Shown here: one piece after another, positions 7,321-15,475 of the stretch
How positions within the stretch are numbered: position 1 is the first letter of the stretch
How the letters are laid out: the number at the start of each line of letters is the position of its first letter
From: Blautia sp.
Lineage (GTDB): Bacteria; Bacillota; Clostridia; Lachnospirales; Lachnospiraceae
Reading direction: 5' to 3'
Length of the DNA stretch: 41,353 nucleotides
NCBI GenBank assembly: GCA_017463155.1
Contig: JAFTPT010000026.1
Coordinates: 1 to 41,353 of the forward strand
Translations under genes and position numbers: made by a program
Notes under the pieces: model-generated
The model's input: the letters and a program-made list of their open reading frames with translations, nothing else
Databases searched by the model: none
What the model was told of the DNA's origin: nothing

Positions 7321-9557
7321 GCGGCGTGTACCGGAAGGAGATGCGAAGCTTCCGGACGACCATGATCGGCTATGTGTTCATCGCCTTTCTTCTGGCCGTT
7401 ATCGGCATCTATTTCTCCTTCACGAATCTGAATCTGTCATCGCCCCGTTTCGAGGCGTTGTTTGAAAATATACAGTTTGTGTTCCTGGTGGTGGTCCCGA
7501 TCATCACCATGCGCACGATGGCAGAGGAACGGAGAACCCGGACGGATCAGCTCCTGTTCACCCTGCCGCTGAGGACCATGGAGATCGTGGGAGGCAAATA
7601 TCTGGCACTGGTCTCGCTCTTTGGAGGTGCCATGCTGATCGTCTGCTTTTATCCGTTGATCCTGCTCAGGTTCGGGCAGATCAACCTGCGGGCCGCCTAT
7701 CTGTCGATCCTTGGGTTTTTCCTGCTCGGCTGCGCGGATCTCGCGATCGGCCTGTTCTGCTCCTCCCTTACGGAGAGCCCTGTGATCGCGGCGGTCCTGA
7801 GTTTCGGGACGCTGCTGATCCTGTTCCTGATGAATACCATCGCCAGGATGGTACCGAACACGGCTGCCGGATCGCTCGTGGCCTTCCTGGTCTGTATCGC
7901 GGCACTCGCGCTCGCGGTGTACGCAAAGCTCCGGAAAGTGCTGCCATCCATTCTGCTCTGGCTTATCGCCTCCCTGATCCCGGCACTGCTGTTTTTGGCG
8001 GACCGGACAAAGCTGGAGGGAAGCTTTCAGCGGTTCCTGTCCCTGTTCTACCTGAACGGCCGGCTGACCGGTTTTTACGAAGGGATCCTGGATATCCCGG
8101 CGATCATCTACTACGGCACGGTCATCGTGATCGCCCTCACTCTTACCTGGGCGGTCCTGACCAGAAACGGTCTGTACAGCCTTCTGATGACCCTGCTCGT
8201 CATCACGGCCTGTGTGGAGGTGAACCTGATCATCGGCAGACTCCCGTCCGGGATGACTGAGAAGGATGTGAGCACATGGAAGCTGTACTCCCTGACCGAT
8301 ACGACGAAGGAGTATCTTAAGGGCCTGCAAGGTGAAGTGGAGCTTTACTACATCTGTGAAGGCGGGGAGGAGGACGACACACTGGAGCGGCTCCTCGGAC
8401 GATACGAGGAGGAAAGCCCGTTTATTTCCGTGACGGAGGTCGACCCTGTGCTTTATCCGGGATTTGTCTCCCGGTATTCCGATAAAAAGCTCTCCGACAA
8501 CAGCGTGATCGTTGTGCAGGGAGAGCGGAGCCGGGTCGTGGCGGCGGAGGATCTGTACACGATCGGGACGAGCCCTGTGACAGGTCGCTATATGGAGACC
8601 GGCTTTGACGGCGAAGGACTTCTGACGAGCGCCATCGACTATGTGGCTGGAGGGAGCACGCCGGTCCTGTACAGGACGCAGGCGAACGGTGAAAACCCGC
8701 TGCCGGCCGCATTTTCGGAGGCGGCCGCGCGAAGCAATATCGAGATACGCACCCTGAACCTTTTGTCGGAGGAGATCCCGCAGGACGCGGCCGGCCTGAT
8801 CCTGAATGCGCCTTCCAAGGATTATTCCGGGGAAGAAGCGGACAAGATCTGCGCCTATCTGGAAAAAGGCGGCAACGCGCTGATCCTGTCCAACTATTCT
8901 ATGGAACCGATGCCGAATCTGGACAGGATCCTGGCGGATTACGGAATGCAGCGCCTTGATGGGATCATCCTGGAAGGGGACCCCTCCAGATATGTATCCT
9001 ACCAGTACTGTCTGCTTCCTTTTGTCGGCTATCACGAGATCACGCAGGATATGCAGGACGGCGTCTATCTGCTGACGCCCATGGCCCAGGGGATCCTGCC
9101 GACGGACAAATACCGCGGCTCGATCGAACAGATCCAGCTGCTCACCACATCGACGGCTTCCTACAACAAGGCGGATGTGCAGAATATGACGACGGCCGAG
9201 AAGGAGTCCGGTGATACCGATGGCCCGTTCACGGTCGGGATGCTGGCCGAGGAGGATATAGACAGCGACGGGCAGCCGGATACGGAGGTCGTCTATTACA
9301 GCACCGGCTATCTGCTGGACGAGGACTACAACCGGAGCGTATCCGGAACCAATGCGGAGCTTTTCGCGGATACGATCAGCTTTCTGTGCAGGACGGCGCA
9401 GGCCGCCGCGATGGTCCCCATCAAGAGTATGCAGGTGGATTATCTGATGCTGACGGACCGGGACGCGAATTTCTGGACCGTCGTCTGCGTGTTCCTTTTC
9501 CCGCTTTGTTTTATTGCGGCAGGGACGGTTATATGGTATCGTAGGAGAAAAAGGTGA
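7317..9557 (+). CDS. ABC-2 permease fused to GldG-like (ABC-type uncharacterised) domain
   Basis: The 746-residue protein combines two parts. Residues 1 to about 310 are an ABC-2 type permease with six to eight membrane segments. The part from about 320 to 720 is an extracytoplasmic domain like GldG (PF09822-type), ending in a C-terminal membrane anchor and RRRKR. In Bacteroidetes GldF and GldG are separate proteins used in gliding; in Firmicutes and other phyla, homologues occur as exporters of unknown cargo. The conserved start KEMRSFRTTMIGYVF is typical of GldF. It overlaps the ATPase upstream and the DUF4340 gene downstream. Gliding is not implied. Confidence 0.85.
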   Translation: MSGVYRKEMRSFRTTMIGYVFIAFLLAVIGIYFSFTNLNLSSPRFEALFENIQFVFLVVVPIITMRTMAEERRTRTDQLLFTLPLRTMEIVGGKYLALVSLFGGAMLIVCFYPLILLRFGQINLRAAYLSILGFFLLGCADLAIGLFCSSLTESPVIAAVLSFGTLLILFLMNTIARMVPNTAAGSLVAFLVCIAALALAVYAKLRKVLPSILLWLIASLIPALLFLADRTKLEGSFQRFLSLFYLNGRLTGFYEGILDIPAIIYYGTVIVIALTLTWAVLTRNGLYSLLMTLLVITACVEVNLIIGRLPSGMTEKDVSTWKLYSLTDTTKEYLKGLQGEVELYYICEGGEEDDTLERLLGRYEEESPFISVTEVDPVLYPGFVSRYSDKKLSDNSVIVVQGERSRVVAAEDLYTIGTSPVTGRYMETGFDGEGLLTSAIDYVAGGSTPVLYRTQANGENPLPAAFSEAAARSNIEIRTLNLLSEEIPQDAAGLILNAPSKDYSGEEADKICAYLEKGGNALILSNYSMEPMPNLDRILADYGMQRLDGIILEGDPSRYVSYQYCLLPFVGYHEITQDMQDGVYLLTPMAQGILPTDKYRGSIEQIQLLTTSTASYNKADVQNMTTAEKESGDTDGPFTVGMLAEEDIDSDGQPDTEVVYYSTGYLLDEDYNRSVSGTNAELFADTISFLCRTAQAAAMVPIKSMQVDYLMLTDRDANFWTVVCVFLFPLCFIAAGTVIWYRRRKR

Positions 9558-10990
9558 TGGATAAAAAAAGCAGGAACCGGCTGCTGGCCGGCCTTCTGGT
9601 CGTTCTCCTGCTTGCGGCTGTCTACGTGGTCACGGATCAGGTGCTGCAGAGGCAGGAGGAGCGCGAGAGGCAGGCGCAGTCGGAAGAAAAGGCGGCCTCC
9701 CTCATACTTTCCGTTTCTCCGGAGGAGATCAGCCGGATCACGTTTCCGGGAACGGAAGGAACGATCGTTCTTGAAAGGCAGGGGGATACGTTCATCTCAC
9801 CGGACGATCCGGACTTTGTGATGGATCCCGGCAAGGTAGAACGGCTGACCGGCGATCTTTCCGCACTCGTGGCGGAAAGGACGATCGACGGAGGCGACGA
9901 TCCCGCAAAATATGGGCTGGGCAGCGACGCGAAGGAGATACGGATCGAGCTTTCGGACGGTACGGAAAAGGTCATCCGGGTCGGCAGCCGGAATGACGGA
10001 AACCACCAGCTCTATATCCAGACGGATCCGGACAGCGGGACGGTCTTTCTGACCAGGACCGCGCTGGATACGGATTTTGACGGGACGCTCGCGTCGTTTG
10101 CGCTCTATGAGGAGTTCCCGGCGTTCGTTCCGGCGAGGATCCGGGAGATCGACGTACAGAAGGAAGACGGATATACGCTTGTGACGCCGGGAGACGACAG
10201 CTGTACGGTGACCGGAACGGACGGGAATGTCCAAAGCGCGGATCTCGGTACGGTGGGACAGGTGCAGCAGCAGCTTTCCAATACGTCATGGCTTTCGAAT
10301 ATCGACGATCACTGTACGGATCTGTCGGTGTACGCTCTGGACGACCCGAGGACGGTCATACGGATCAGCAGCGAGGGACAAGGAGGGGCGGAAGAGCCTC
10401 TTTCCACCGTAACCCTGTATCTTGGCGATACGGACGAGAACGGTAACTACTATGTCCGCCTGGAGGGAAGCAGCCAGGTGCACACGGTCCGCCGCGAATA
10501 TCTTGCGGATCTTGCGGAGAACGGACCGGAGTTTTTCTGGAGCCTTGCCTACAGCTTTGTCTCCATCGGAGATCTGGACCACCTTGAGGTGACGGCCATG
10601 GGGGAGACCCATGTACTGAAGCGGATCTCGGAGGACGGCAGGCAGACGGATGACGCCCTGCACTGGTATGTGGATGACCGTGAGGTCGAAAAGGACGCCT
10701 TCACGGATTTCTACTATGCGTGCGTGAGCGTGACGGCGCAGGAGCGGCTGGCATCCGTGCCGGAGCTTTCCGGGGAGCCGGTCCTTACGCTCCGGTATTT
10801 TCTGACGGACGGCTCCGAAAAGCAGATCAGCTACTATGAAACCGATCAGAATTTCGCGACCGTGCTGTATGACAACGATACAAAAGCGGCAAGTACCAAC
10901 CGGCTGTACGTCAATACGATGCTGGACAGTCTTGCGGCTTTGATAAAAGAGAAAGGAGAGCAACCACATGCGATATTTATTGGGAATTGA
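9557..10990 (+). CDS. DUF4340 domain-containing membrane-anchored protein
   Basis: A 477-residue protein with one N-terminal membrane anchor (about residues 8-26), a short charged coil (RQEERERQ), and a large extracytoplasmic region with repeated beta-rich DUF4340-like segments. The pattern EISRITFPGTEGTIVLERQG is typical. DUF4340 proteins regularly accompany GldA/GldFG-type ABC systems and are thought to be an accessory part of the exporter; the function is not known. ATG 9557 is chosen because it overlaps the upstream TGA; a GTG one codon earlier is also possible. The last ~8 residues are encoded by the ribosome binding site and start of the next gene, giving a 23-base overlap. Confidence 0.85.
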   Translation: MDKKSRNRLLAGLLVVLLLAAVYVVTDQVLQRQEERERQAQSEEKAASLILSVSPEEISRITFPGTEGTIVLERQGDTFISPDDPDFVMDPGKVERLTGDLSALVAERTIDGGDDPAKYGLGSDAKEIRIELSDGTEKVIRVGSRNDGNHQLYIQTDPDSGTVFLTRTALDTDFDGTLASFALYEEFPAFVPARIREIDVQKEDGYTLVTPGDDSCTVTGTDGNVQSADLGTVGQVQQQLSNTSWLSNIDDHCTDLSVYALDDPRTVIRISSEGQGGAEEPLSTVTLYLGDTDENGNYYVRLEGSSQVHTVRREYLADLAENGPEFFWSLAYSFVSIGDLDHLEVTAMGETHVLKRISEDGRQTDDALHWYVDDREVEKDAFTDFYYACVSVTAQERLASVPELSGEPVLTLRYFLTDGSEKQISYYETDQNFATVLYDNDTKAASTNRLYVNTMLDSLAALIKEKGEQPHAIFIGN

Positions 10991-12485
10991 CAATGGAGGT
11001 ACATTTTCAAAAGCGGCGATCTTCGATGAGGACGGCAGGCAGATCTCTGTAGCCAGCGTCCCGACCGTCACGCTGACACCGAAGCCCGGGTATACCGAGA
11101 AGGATCTTTACGAACTGTGGGACGTGAACGCGCAGGCGATCCGGAACGCGATCGAAAAAAGCGGCGTGGATCCTGCGGATATTGCCGGCATCTCCTTCTC
11201 CGGGGCCGGAAAAGGCCTGTATATGATCGGCCATGACGGGAAGCCCGCGTACAACGGGATCATGTCGACGGATACGAGAGCCTGGGCCCAGATCGAACAG
11301 TGGTACAGCGACGGGACCAACAAAAAAGTGTACGAAAAGACCTTCCAGGAGATTCTGGCCGTCCAGCCGGTGGCCCTTCTCAAATGGTTCAAGGAGAACG
11401 AGCCCGAGGTGCTGGAACGGACAAAATATATCTTTGCCGTCAAGGATTATATCCGCTACTGCCTGACCGGGGAGGCCTACAGTGAGTACACGGACTGCTC
11501 CGGCGGGAATCTGGTCAATATGGTGACCGGAAAACACGACAAAGAGCTGATGGCCCTGTTCGGCCTGGAGGAATGCTACGAGAAGCTTCCGCCCCTCAAA
11601 TACTCCGCGGAGCTCTGCGGCACGGTCACCGAGGAGGCAGCGGCGAAGACCGGCCTGCTTGCCGGGACACCGGTCGCGGCCGGCATGTTCGACGTGAACG
11701 CCTGCGGGATCGCCTCCGGCCTCTCCGATGAGGAGCAGATGTGCATGATCGCCGGAACCTGGAGCATCAACGAATTCATCGGCAGGAAGCCCATCACCAA
11801 CGGAACGGTGGCCCTGAACTCCATGTTCTGCATGCCCGGCTATTTCCTGATTGAGGAGAGCAGCCCGACCTCCGCCGGCAATATGGAGTGGTTCATCCGG
11901 AATCTGATGAACTACGAGAAGGAGGAAGCCAAGGCAAAGGGCGGCTCCGTCTATGATATTACGAACGAATGGGTGGCCTCCATCGAGCCCCAGGACAGCC
12001 AGGTGATCTTCCTGCCCTTCCTGAACGGATCCAACGAGGACGCGCTGGCGAAGGCAACCTTCGTCGGACTGACCGCCTTCCACAACAAAAAGCATATGCT
12101 GCGCGCGGTCTACGAGGGGATCGTGTTCTCCCATGTGACACATGTGAAGAAGCTCCTCCGGAACCGGGAGGTCCCGAAGAGCATCCGCCTTTCCGGCGGC
12201 GCGGCCAATTCCGACGTGTGGGTGCAGATCTTTGCCGATGCACTGCAGATCCCGATCGACGTGATCGCGGACAAGGAGCTCGGCGCCCAGGGCGCGGCCA
12301 TGGCGGCCGGGATCGCGGCGGGAGTATACAAGGATTACCAGGAAGCGATCAGCCGTACCGTGACCATCACCAAGACCATTCAGCCGAGACCGGAATACAA
12401 GGAGATCTATGAGGAGAAATATGCGGCCTACCGTGCCGTGATCGACGGGCTTTCCAGCGCATGGAGCCATTTCAAGAACGCATAA
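10968..12485 (+). CDS. lyxK: FGGY-family carbohydrate kinase, L-xylulose kinase (LyxK)-like
   Basis: The 505-residue protein is an FGGY sugar kinase with the N-terminal phosphate loop GIDNGGTFSKAAIFD, a central MFDVNACGIASG, and the C-terminal adenosine motif LSGGAANSDVW. Several stretches (SPTSAGNMEWF, FLPFLNGSN, YEGIVFSHVTH) closely resemble, from memory, E. coli LyxK (YiaP), which phosphorylates L-xylulose to L-xylulose 5-phosphate. The next gene encodes the matching 3-epimerase, which strengthens the call. Its start codon is inside the end of the DUF4340 gene (23-base overlap), with AAAGGAG upstream. Close relatives phosphorylate other pentuloses, so the substrate is inferred. Confidence 0.85.
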   Translation: MRYLLGIDNGGTFSKAAIFDEDGRQISVASVPTVTLTPKPGYTEKDLYELWDVNAQAIRNAIEKSGVDPADIAGISFSGAGKGLYMIGHDGKPAYNGIMSTDTRAWAQIEQWYSDGTNKKVYEKTFQEILAVQPVALLKWFKENEPEVLERTKYIFAVKDYIRYCLTGEAYSEYTDCSGGNLVNMVTGKHDKELMALFGLEECYEKLPPLKYSAELCGTVTEEAAAKTGLLAGTPVAAGMFDVNACGIASGLSDEEQMCMIAGTWSINEFIGRKPITNGTVALNSMFCMPGYFLIEESSPTSAGNMEWFIRNLMNYEKEEAKAKGGSVYDITNEWVASIEPQDSQVIFLPFLNGSNEDALAKATFVGLTAFHNKKHMLRAVYEGIVFSHVTHVKKLLRNREVPKSIRLSGGAANSDVWVQIFADALQIPIDVIADKELGAQGAAMAAGIAAGVYKDYQEAISRTVTITKTIQPRPEYKEIYEEKYAAYRAVIDGLSSAWSHFKNA

Positions 12486-12497
12486 GGAGATCACAGG

Positions 12498-13346
12498 ATG
12501 AAACGAGCATATACACTGGGCCTCTATGAAAAGGCCATGCCTTCCGATCTTTCCTGGAAGGAAAAACTGCAGGCGGCAAAGGATGCCGGCTATGATTTTG
12601 TGGAGATCAGCATTGACGAGACGGACGCCAAGCTTTCCCGTCTGGAGTGGACGGAGGAGGAACGTCTGGATCTGGTCCGCACGATGTACGAGGTGGGGAT
12701 CCCCATCCGGACCATGTGCCTGTCCGGCCACCGCAAATACCCGATCGGCAGCAACGATCCGGCCACCGAAAAGCGGGGCATGGAGATCATGGAAAAGGCC
12801 ATCCGCCTGGCGGAGGATCTGGGCGTCCGGATCATCCAGCTGGCCGGGTATGACGTTTATTACGAAGAATCCACGCCGGAGACGGTGAAGAGGTTCGGCG
12901 AGAACCTCAAAAAATGCGAGCGTATGGCGGCCAGGGCCGGCATCGTGATGGGATTTGAGACCATGGAGACCGAATTTATGAATACGGTCGAAAAAGCGAT
13001 GGCCTATGTGAACGAAGTCAATTCCCCGTATCTCGGGGTGTACCCGGACATGGGCAACATCACCAACGCCGCCGTCATGTACGGCACGGACGTGCTGGCG
13101 GACATCCGTACGGGACTCGGACACCTGGATGCCGTCCACCTGAAGGAAACTGTCCCCGGCAAATTCCGGGAGATCCCCTTCGGGACCGGCCATGTGGACT
13201 TTCCGGCCGTGATCGGGGAGACCTGGAAGGCGGGCGTTCGCAGGTATGTGACCGAGTTCTGGTATACCGGCAATCCGGAATGGAAAAAAGACCTCGATCA
13301 GGCGGTGGGCATGATGCGTCCGCTCCTCGATGCGCAGGAAGGCTGA
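12498..13346 (+). CDS. ulaE: L-xylulose-5-phosphate 3-epimerase (UlaE/SgbU-like)
   Basis: A 282-residue TIM-barrel enzyme of the xylose isomerase-like sugar epimerase family. The start LGLYEKAMPSDLSWKEKL, together with IQLAGYDVYYE and YPDMGN, matches UlaE/SgbU proteins of ascorbate and L-xylulose degradation. Expected metal ligands are present: Glu154, Asp184, His214, Glu253. It converts L-xylulose 5-phosphate to L-ribulose 5-phosphate, directly after the kinase step. The gene lies 12 bases after the kinase stop with GGAG upstream. The following enzyme, L-ribulose-5-phosphate 4-epimerase (AraD/UlaF/SgbE), is not in the window. Confidence 0.92.
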   Translation: MKRAYTLGLYEKAMPSDLSWKEKLQAAKDAGYDFVEISIDETDAKLSRLEWTEEERLDLVRTMYEVGIPIRTMCLSGHRKYPIGSNDPATEKRGMEIMEKAIRLAEDLGVRIIQLAGYDVYYEESTPETVKRFGENLKKCERMAARAGIVMGFETMETEFMNTVEKAMAYVNEVNSPYLGVYPDMGNITNAAVMYGTDVLADIRTGLGHLDAVHLKETVPGKFREIPFGTGHVDFPAVIGETWKAGVRRYVTEFWYTGNPEWKKDLDQAVGMMRPLLDAQEG

Positions 13347-13359
13347 AAAGAGAGTCAGG

Positions 13360-14589
13360 ATGACAAAAACAGGACAGACAGAACAAGCTCCCAAACGGCT
13401 GATGGTGCTGGGCGGAAACTTTTTCCAGATGACGGCGATCAAAAGGGCCAGGGAACTTGGCTATTACGTGATCAGCGTGGATTATCTTCCCGGGAATCCC
13501 GGCCACCGGTTCGCGAATGAATACCATAATGTCAGCACGATCGACAAGGAGGCCGTGCTGGCCCTGGCAAAGGAGCTCGGGATCGACGGGATCCTTTCCT
13601 ATGCTTCGGATGTATCCGCCCCCACGGCGGCCTATGTGGCCGAAGCACTCGGTCTGCCGACCAATCCATACCATGCGGTCATGACACTTACCCACAAGGA
13701 CCTGTTCCGAAGCTTCATGAAGGAGAACGGGCTTCTGATGCCGGAAAGCCGGATGTTTACGGACCGGGAGGAGGCACGGGCCTTTTTCGGGGCGATGGAG
13801 CTTCCCGTCATGATCAAGCCGGTCGATTCCTCCGGAAGCAAGGGCGTCGTGAAGGTGACGGAGAGGACGCAGTTCGAAGCGGCTTTTGATGAGGCGATGA
13901 GCTACTCCATCGGCAAACAGATCCTCGTGGAGCAGTATATCGCCAAAAAAGGATACCAGATCGACGGCGACGGGTTTGTGAAGGACGGACAGATCGTCTT
14001 TTTCGGCGTCATGGATCAGCACAATCATGTGCCGTTAAGCCCCCACGTTCCCATGGGCCTCAGCTGGCCCTCCATCCAGGAGAAGAAGTATCAGGAGCAG
14101 GCCAGGCGCCAGATCCAGGAGATCTTTACGCGCCTCGGGATGCGTTTCGGCGCCTTCAATTTCGAATACATCATCGGGCAGGACGGCAGGATCTATATCC
14201 TGGAGATCGGTCCCCGGAACGGCGGCAACCTGATCCCGGATACGATCCGGTATGCGTCCGGGGTCGATATGATCGAAGCCTCCATCCGCGCCTGCCTGGG
14301 GGATCCTTATGAGGAAGCTCTGCAGGGTACACAGAACAGGATCGCCACCTCCTACATCATCCACACGGACCGAAGCGGGGTCTTCCGGGAGTTCCGTATC
14401 CATCCGGAACTGCTTCCGCATGTGGTGGAGAGCCACCTGTTCGTCGAGGCGGGAGATAAGGTGAACGCCTACCGGAATGCCGGCTTCGGGCTGGGAGCCA
14501 TGCTCCTCTCCTTCGACAGTGTGGAGGAGATGGATCGTATGATGGACCGGATGTGGGAATATGCGGAAGTGGTCGTGGACGATGAATAA
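13360..14589 (+). CDS. ATP-grasp family ligase (carboxylate-amine/thiol ligase type)
   Basis: The protein (about 409 residues from ATG 13360) has a Rossmann-like N-terminus (LMVLGGNFFQMTAIKRARELGYYVISVD) and a CarB/PurK-like ATP-grasp domain. Visible elements are PVMIKPVDSSGSKGV for nucleotide binding, the metal-binding FGAFNFEYI and EIGPRNGGN, and a C-terminal lid. It should activate a carboxylate with ATP and join it to an amine or thiol; substrates are unknown. ATG 13360 is preferred over an upstream ATG inside the epimerase gene. It overlaps the VanY-type gene by eight bases, suggesting a shared role in a peptide, cofactor or cell-wall compound (inference). Confidence 0.85.
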   Translation: MTKTGQTEQAPKRLMVLGGNFFQMTAIKRARELGYYVISVDYLPGNPGHRFANEYHNVSTIDKEAVLALAKELGIDGILSYASDVSAPTAAYVAEALGLPTNPYHAVMTLTHKDLFRSFMKENGLLMPESRMFTDREEARAFFGAMELPVMIKPVDSSGSKGVVKVTERTQFEAAFDEAMSYSIGKQILVEQYIAKKGYQIDGDGFVKDGQIVFFGVMDQHNHVPLSPHVPMGLSWPSIQEKKYQEQARRQIQEIFTRLGMRFGAFNFEYIIGQDGRIYILEIGPRNGGNLIPDTIRYASGVDMIEASIRACLGDPYEEALQGTQNRIATSYIIHTDRSGVFREFRIHPELLPHVVESHLFVEAGDKVNAYRNAGFGLGAMLLSFDSVEEMDRMMDRMWEYAEVVVDDE

Positions 14590-15424
14590 CAGAAAAAAGC
14601 TGGCAATCCGCGCGGTGCTCCTGGCACTGCTTTTGACGGGCGGAATCGTGGCGCTCTTCTTCTCGGGAAGACAGAAGAAAACGTCCTTGTCTGTGCCTTC
14701 CGGAAGGCAGGCGTCCGCCCGGGATACCTCTGCCGGGGACGAAGGAACGGCAGAAAATGAAGAACAGAAGAGCGGGACTTTAGTTCCGGAGGAAGCACCG
14801 GAGGCCGAAGAGGCAATTCCGGAGGAGGCTCCGGTCGAGATGGTGCCTGATCCTTACCCGGGCCGGCCCGCGGTCGACACGGACAGCTGGGAGTTCATCC
14901 TGGCCAATCCGACTCATTCCGTGAAGGAATACGAGCCGAAGGTCGCTGCCCTTGAAGGGATCGAACTGGATGAGCGGATCATCCCCGCCATGAAAGATTT
15001 TGTGGAGGCGGCCAGGGCACAGGGCCTTTCCGTGGTCCTGGCATCCGGGTACCGCGGCTATGCGGAGCAGACCTGGCTGTTTCAGGAGAAGGTCAGTGAA
15101 TACGGAGAGGAACGGGCGGAGACCATCGTGGCGCGGCCGGGAACGTCCGAACACCAGACCGGCCTGGCAGCCGACATCACCGACGCTTATTATGAAGTAA
15201 AAAAACAGGAGCTCGAATACACGGACCTTTATGAATGGATGAGCCGCCACTGTCAGGAATACGGCTTTATCGTCCGGTATCCGAGGGACAAGGAGGACAT
15301 CACCGGGATCATCTATGAGCCGTGGCATTTCCGCTACGTGGGGATTCCGGCGGCGACCTACATCATGGAGCAGGGGATCACGCTGGAGGAATTCCTGGAG
15401 CGGTACGAGGCGGCCGGAGAGTAG
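14582..15424 (+). CDS. VanY-type D-alanyl-D-alanine carboxypeptidase (M15B family), membrane-anchored
   Basis: This 280-residue protein has an N-terminal membrane anchor (about 8-27), an acidic Pro/Glu linker (about 50-95) and a peptidase M15B domain. Zinc-site residues are in EHQTGLAADIT (His191, Asp198) and EPWHF (His249), and SGYR (155-158) is also conserved. It would trim terminal D-Ala from cell-wall precursors outside the membrane; a vancomycin-resistance role is not implied, as no vanHAX genes are seen. The ATG at 14582 overlaps the ATP-grasp stop. An in-frame upstream ATG (14561) is less likely, as it lies inside that gene. Confidence 0.9.
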   Translation: MNNRKKLAIRAVLLALLLTGGIVALFFSGRQKKTSLSVPSGRQASARDTSAGDEGTAENEEQKSGTLVPEEAPEAEEAIPEEAPVEMVPDPYPGRPAVDTDSWEFILANPTHSVKEYEPKVAALEGIELDERIIPAMKDFVEAARAQGLSVVLASGYRGYAEQTWLFQEKVSEYGEERAETIVARPGTSEHQTGLAADITDAYYEVKKQELEYTDLYEWMSRHCQEYGFIVRYPRDKEDITGIIYEPWHFRYVGIPAATYIMEQGITLEEFLERYEAAGE

Positions 15425-15475
15425 TGCAGCCGGGACCCGCTTCAGGTGCACATGGAAGCAAGAGGAGCAGAGGAT

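Noticed and set aside
11007-13442. 811-codon minus-strand frame opposite the kinase and epimerase genes
   Set aside because: The plus-strand kinase and epimerase have strong motifs, ribosome sites and tight operon spacing; the reverse frame spans two genes and has none.
14582-15424. Vancomycin-resistance (van) cluster
   Set aside because: Only a VanY-type peptidase is present; no vanH, vanA/B, vanX or vanRS genes are seen.
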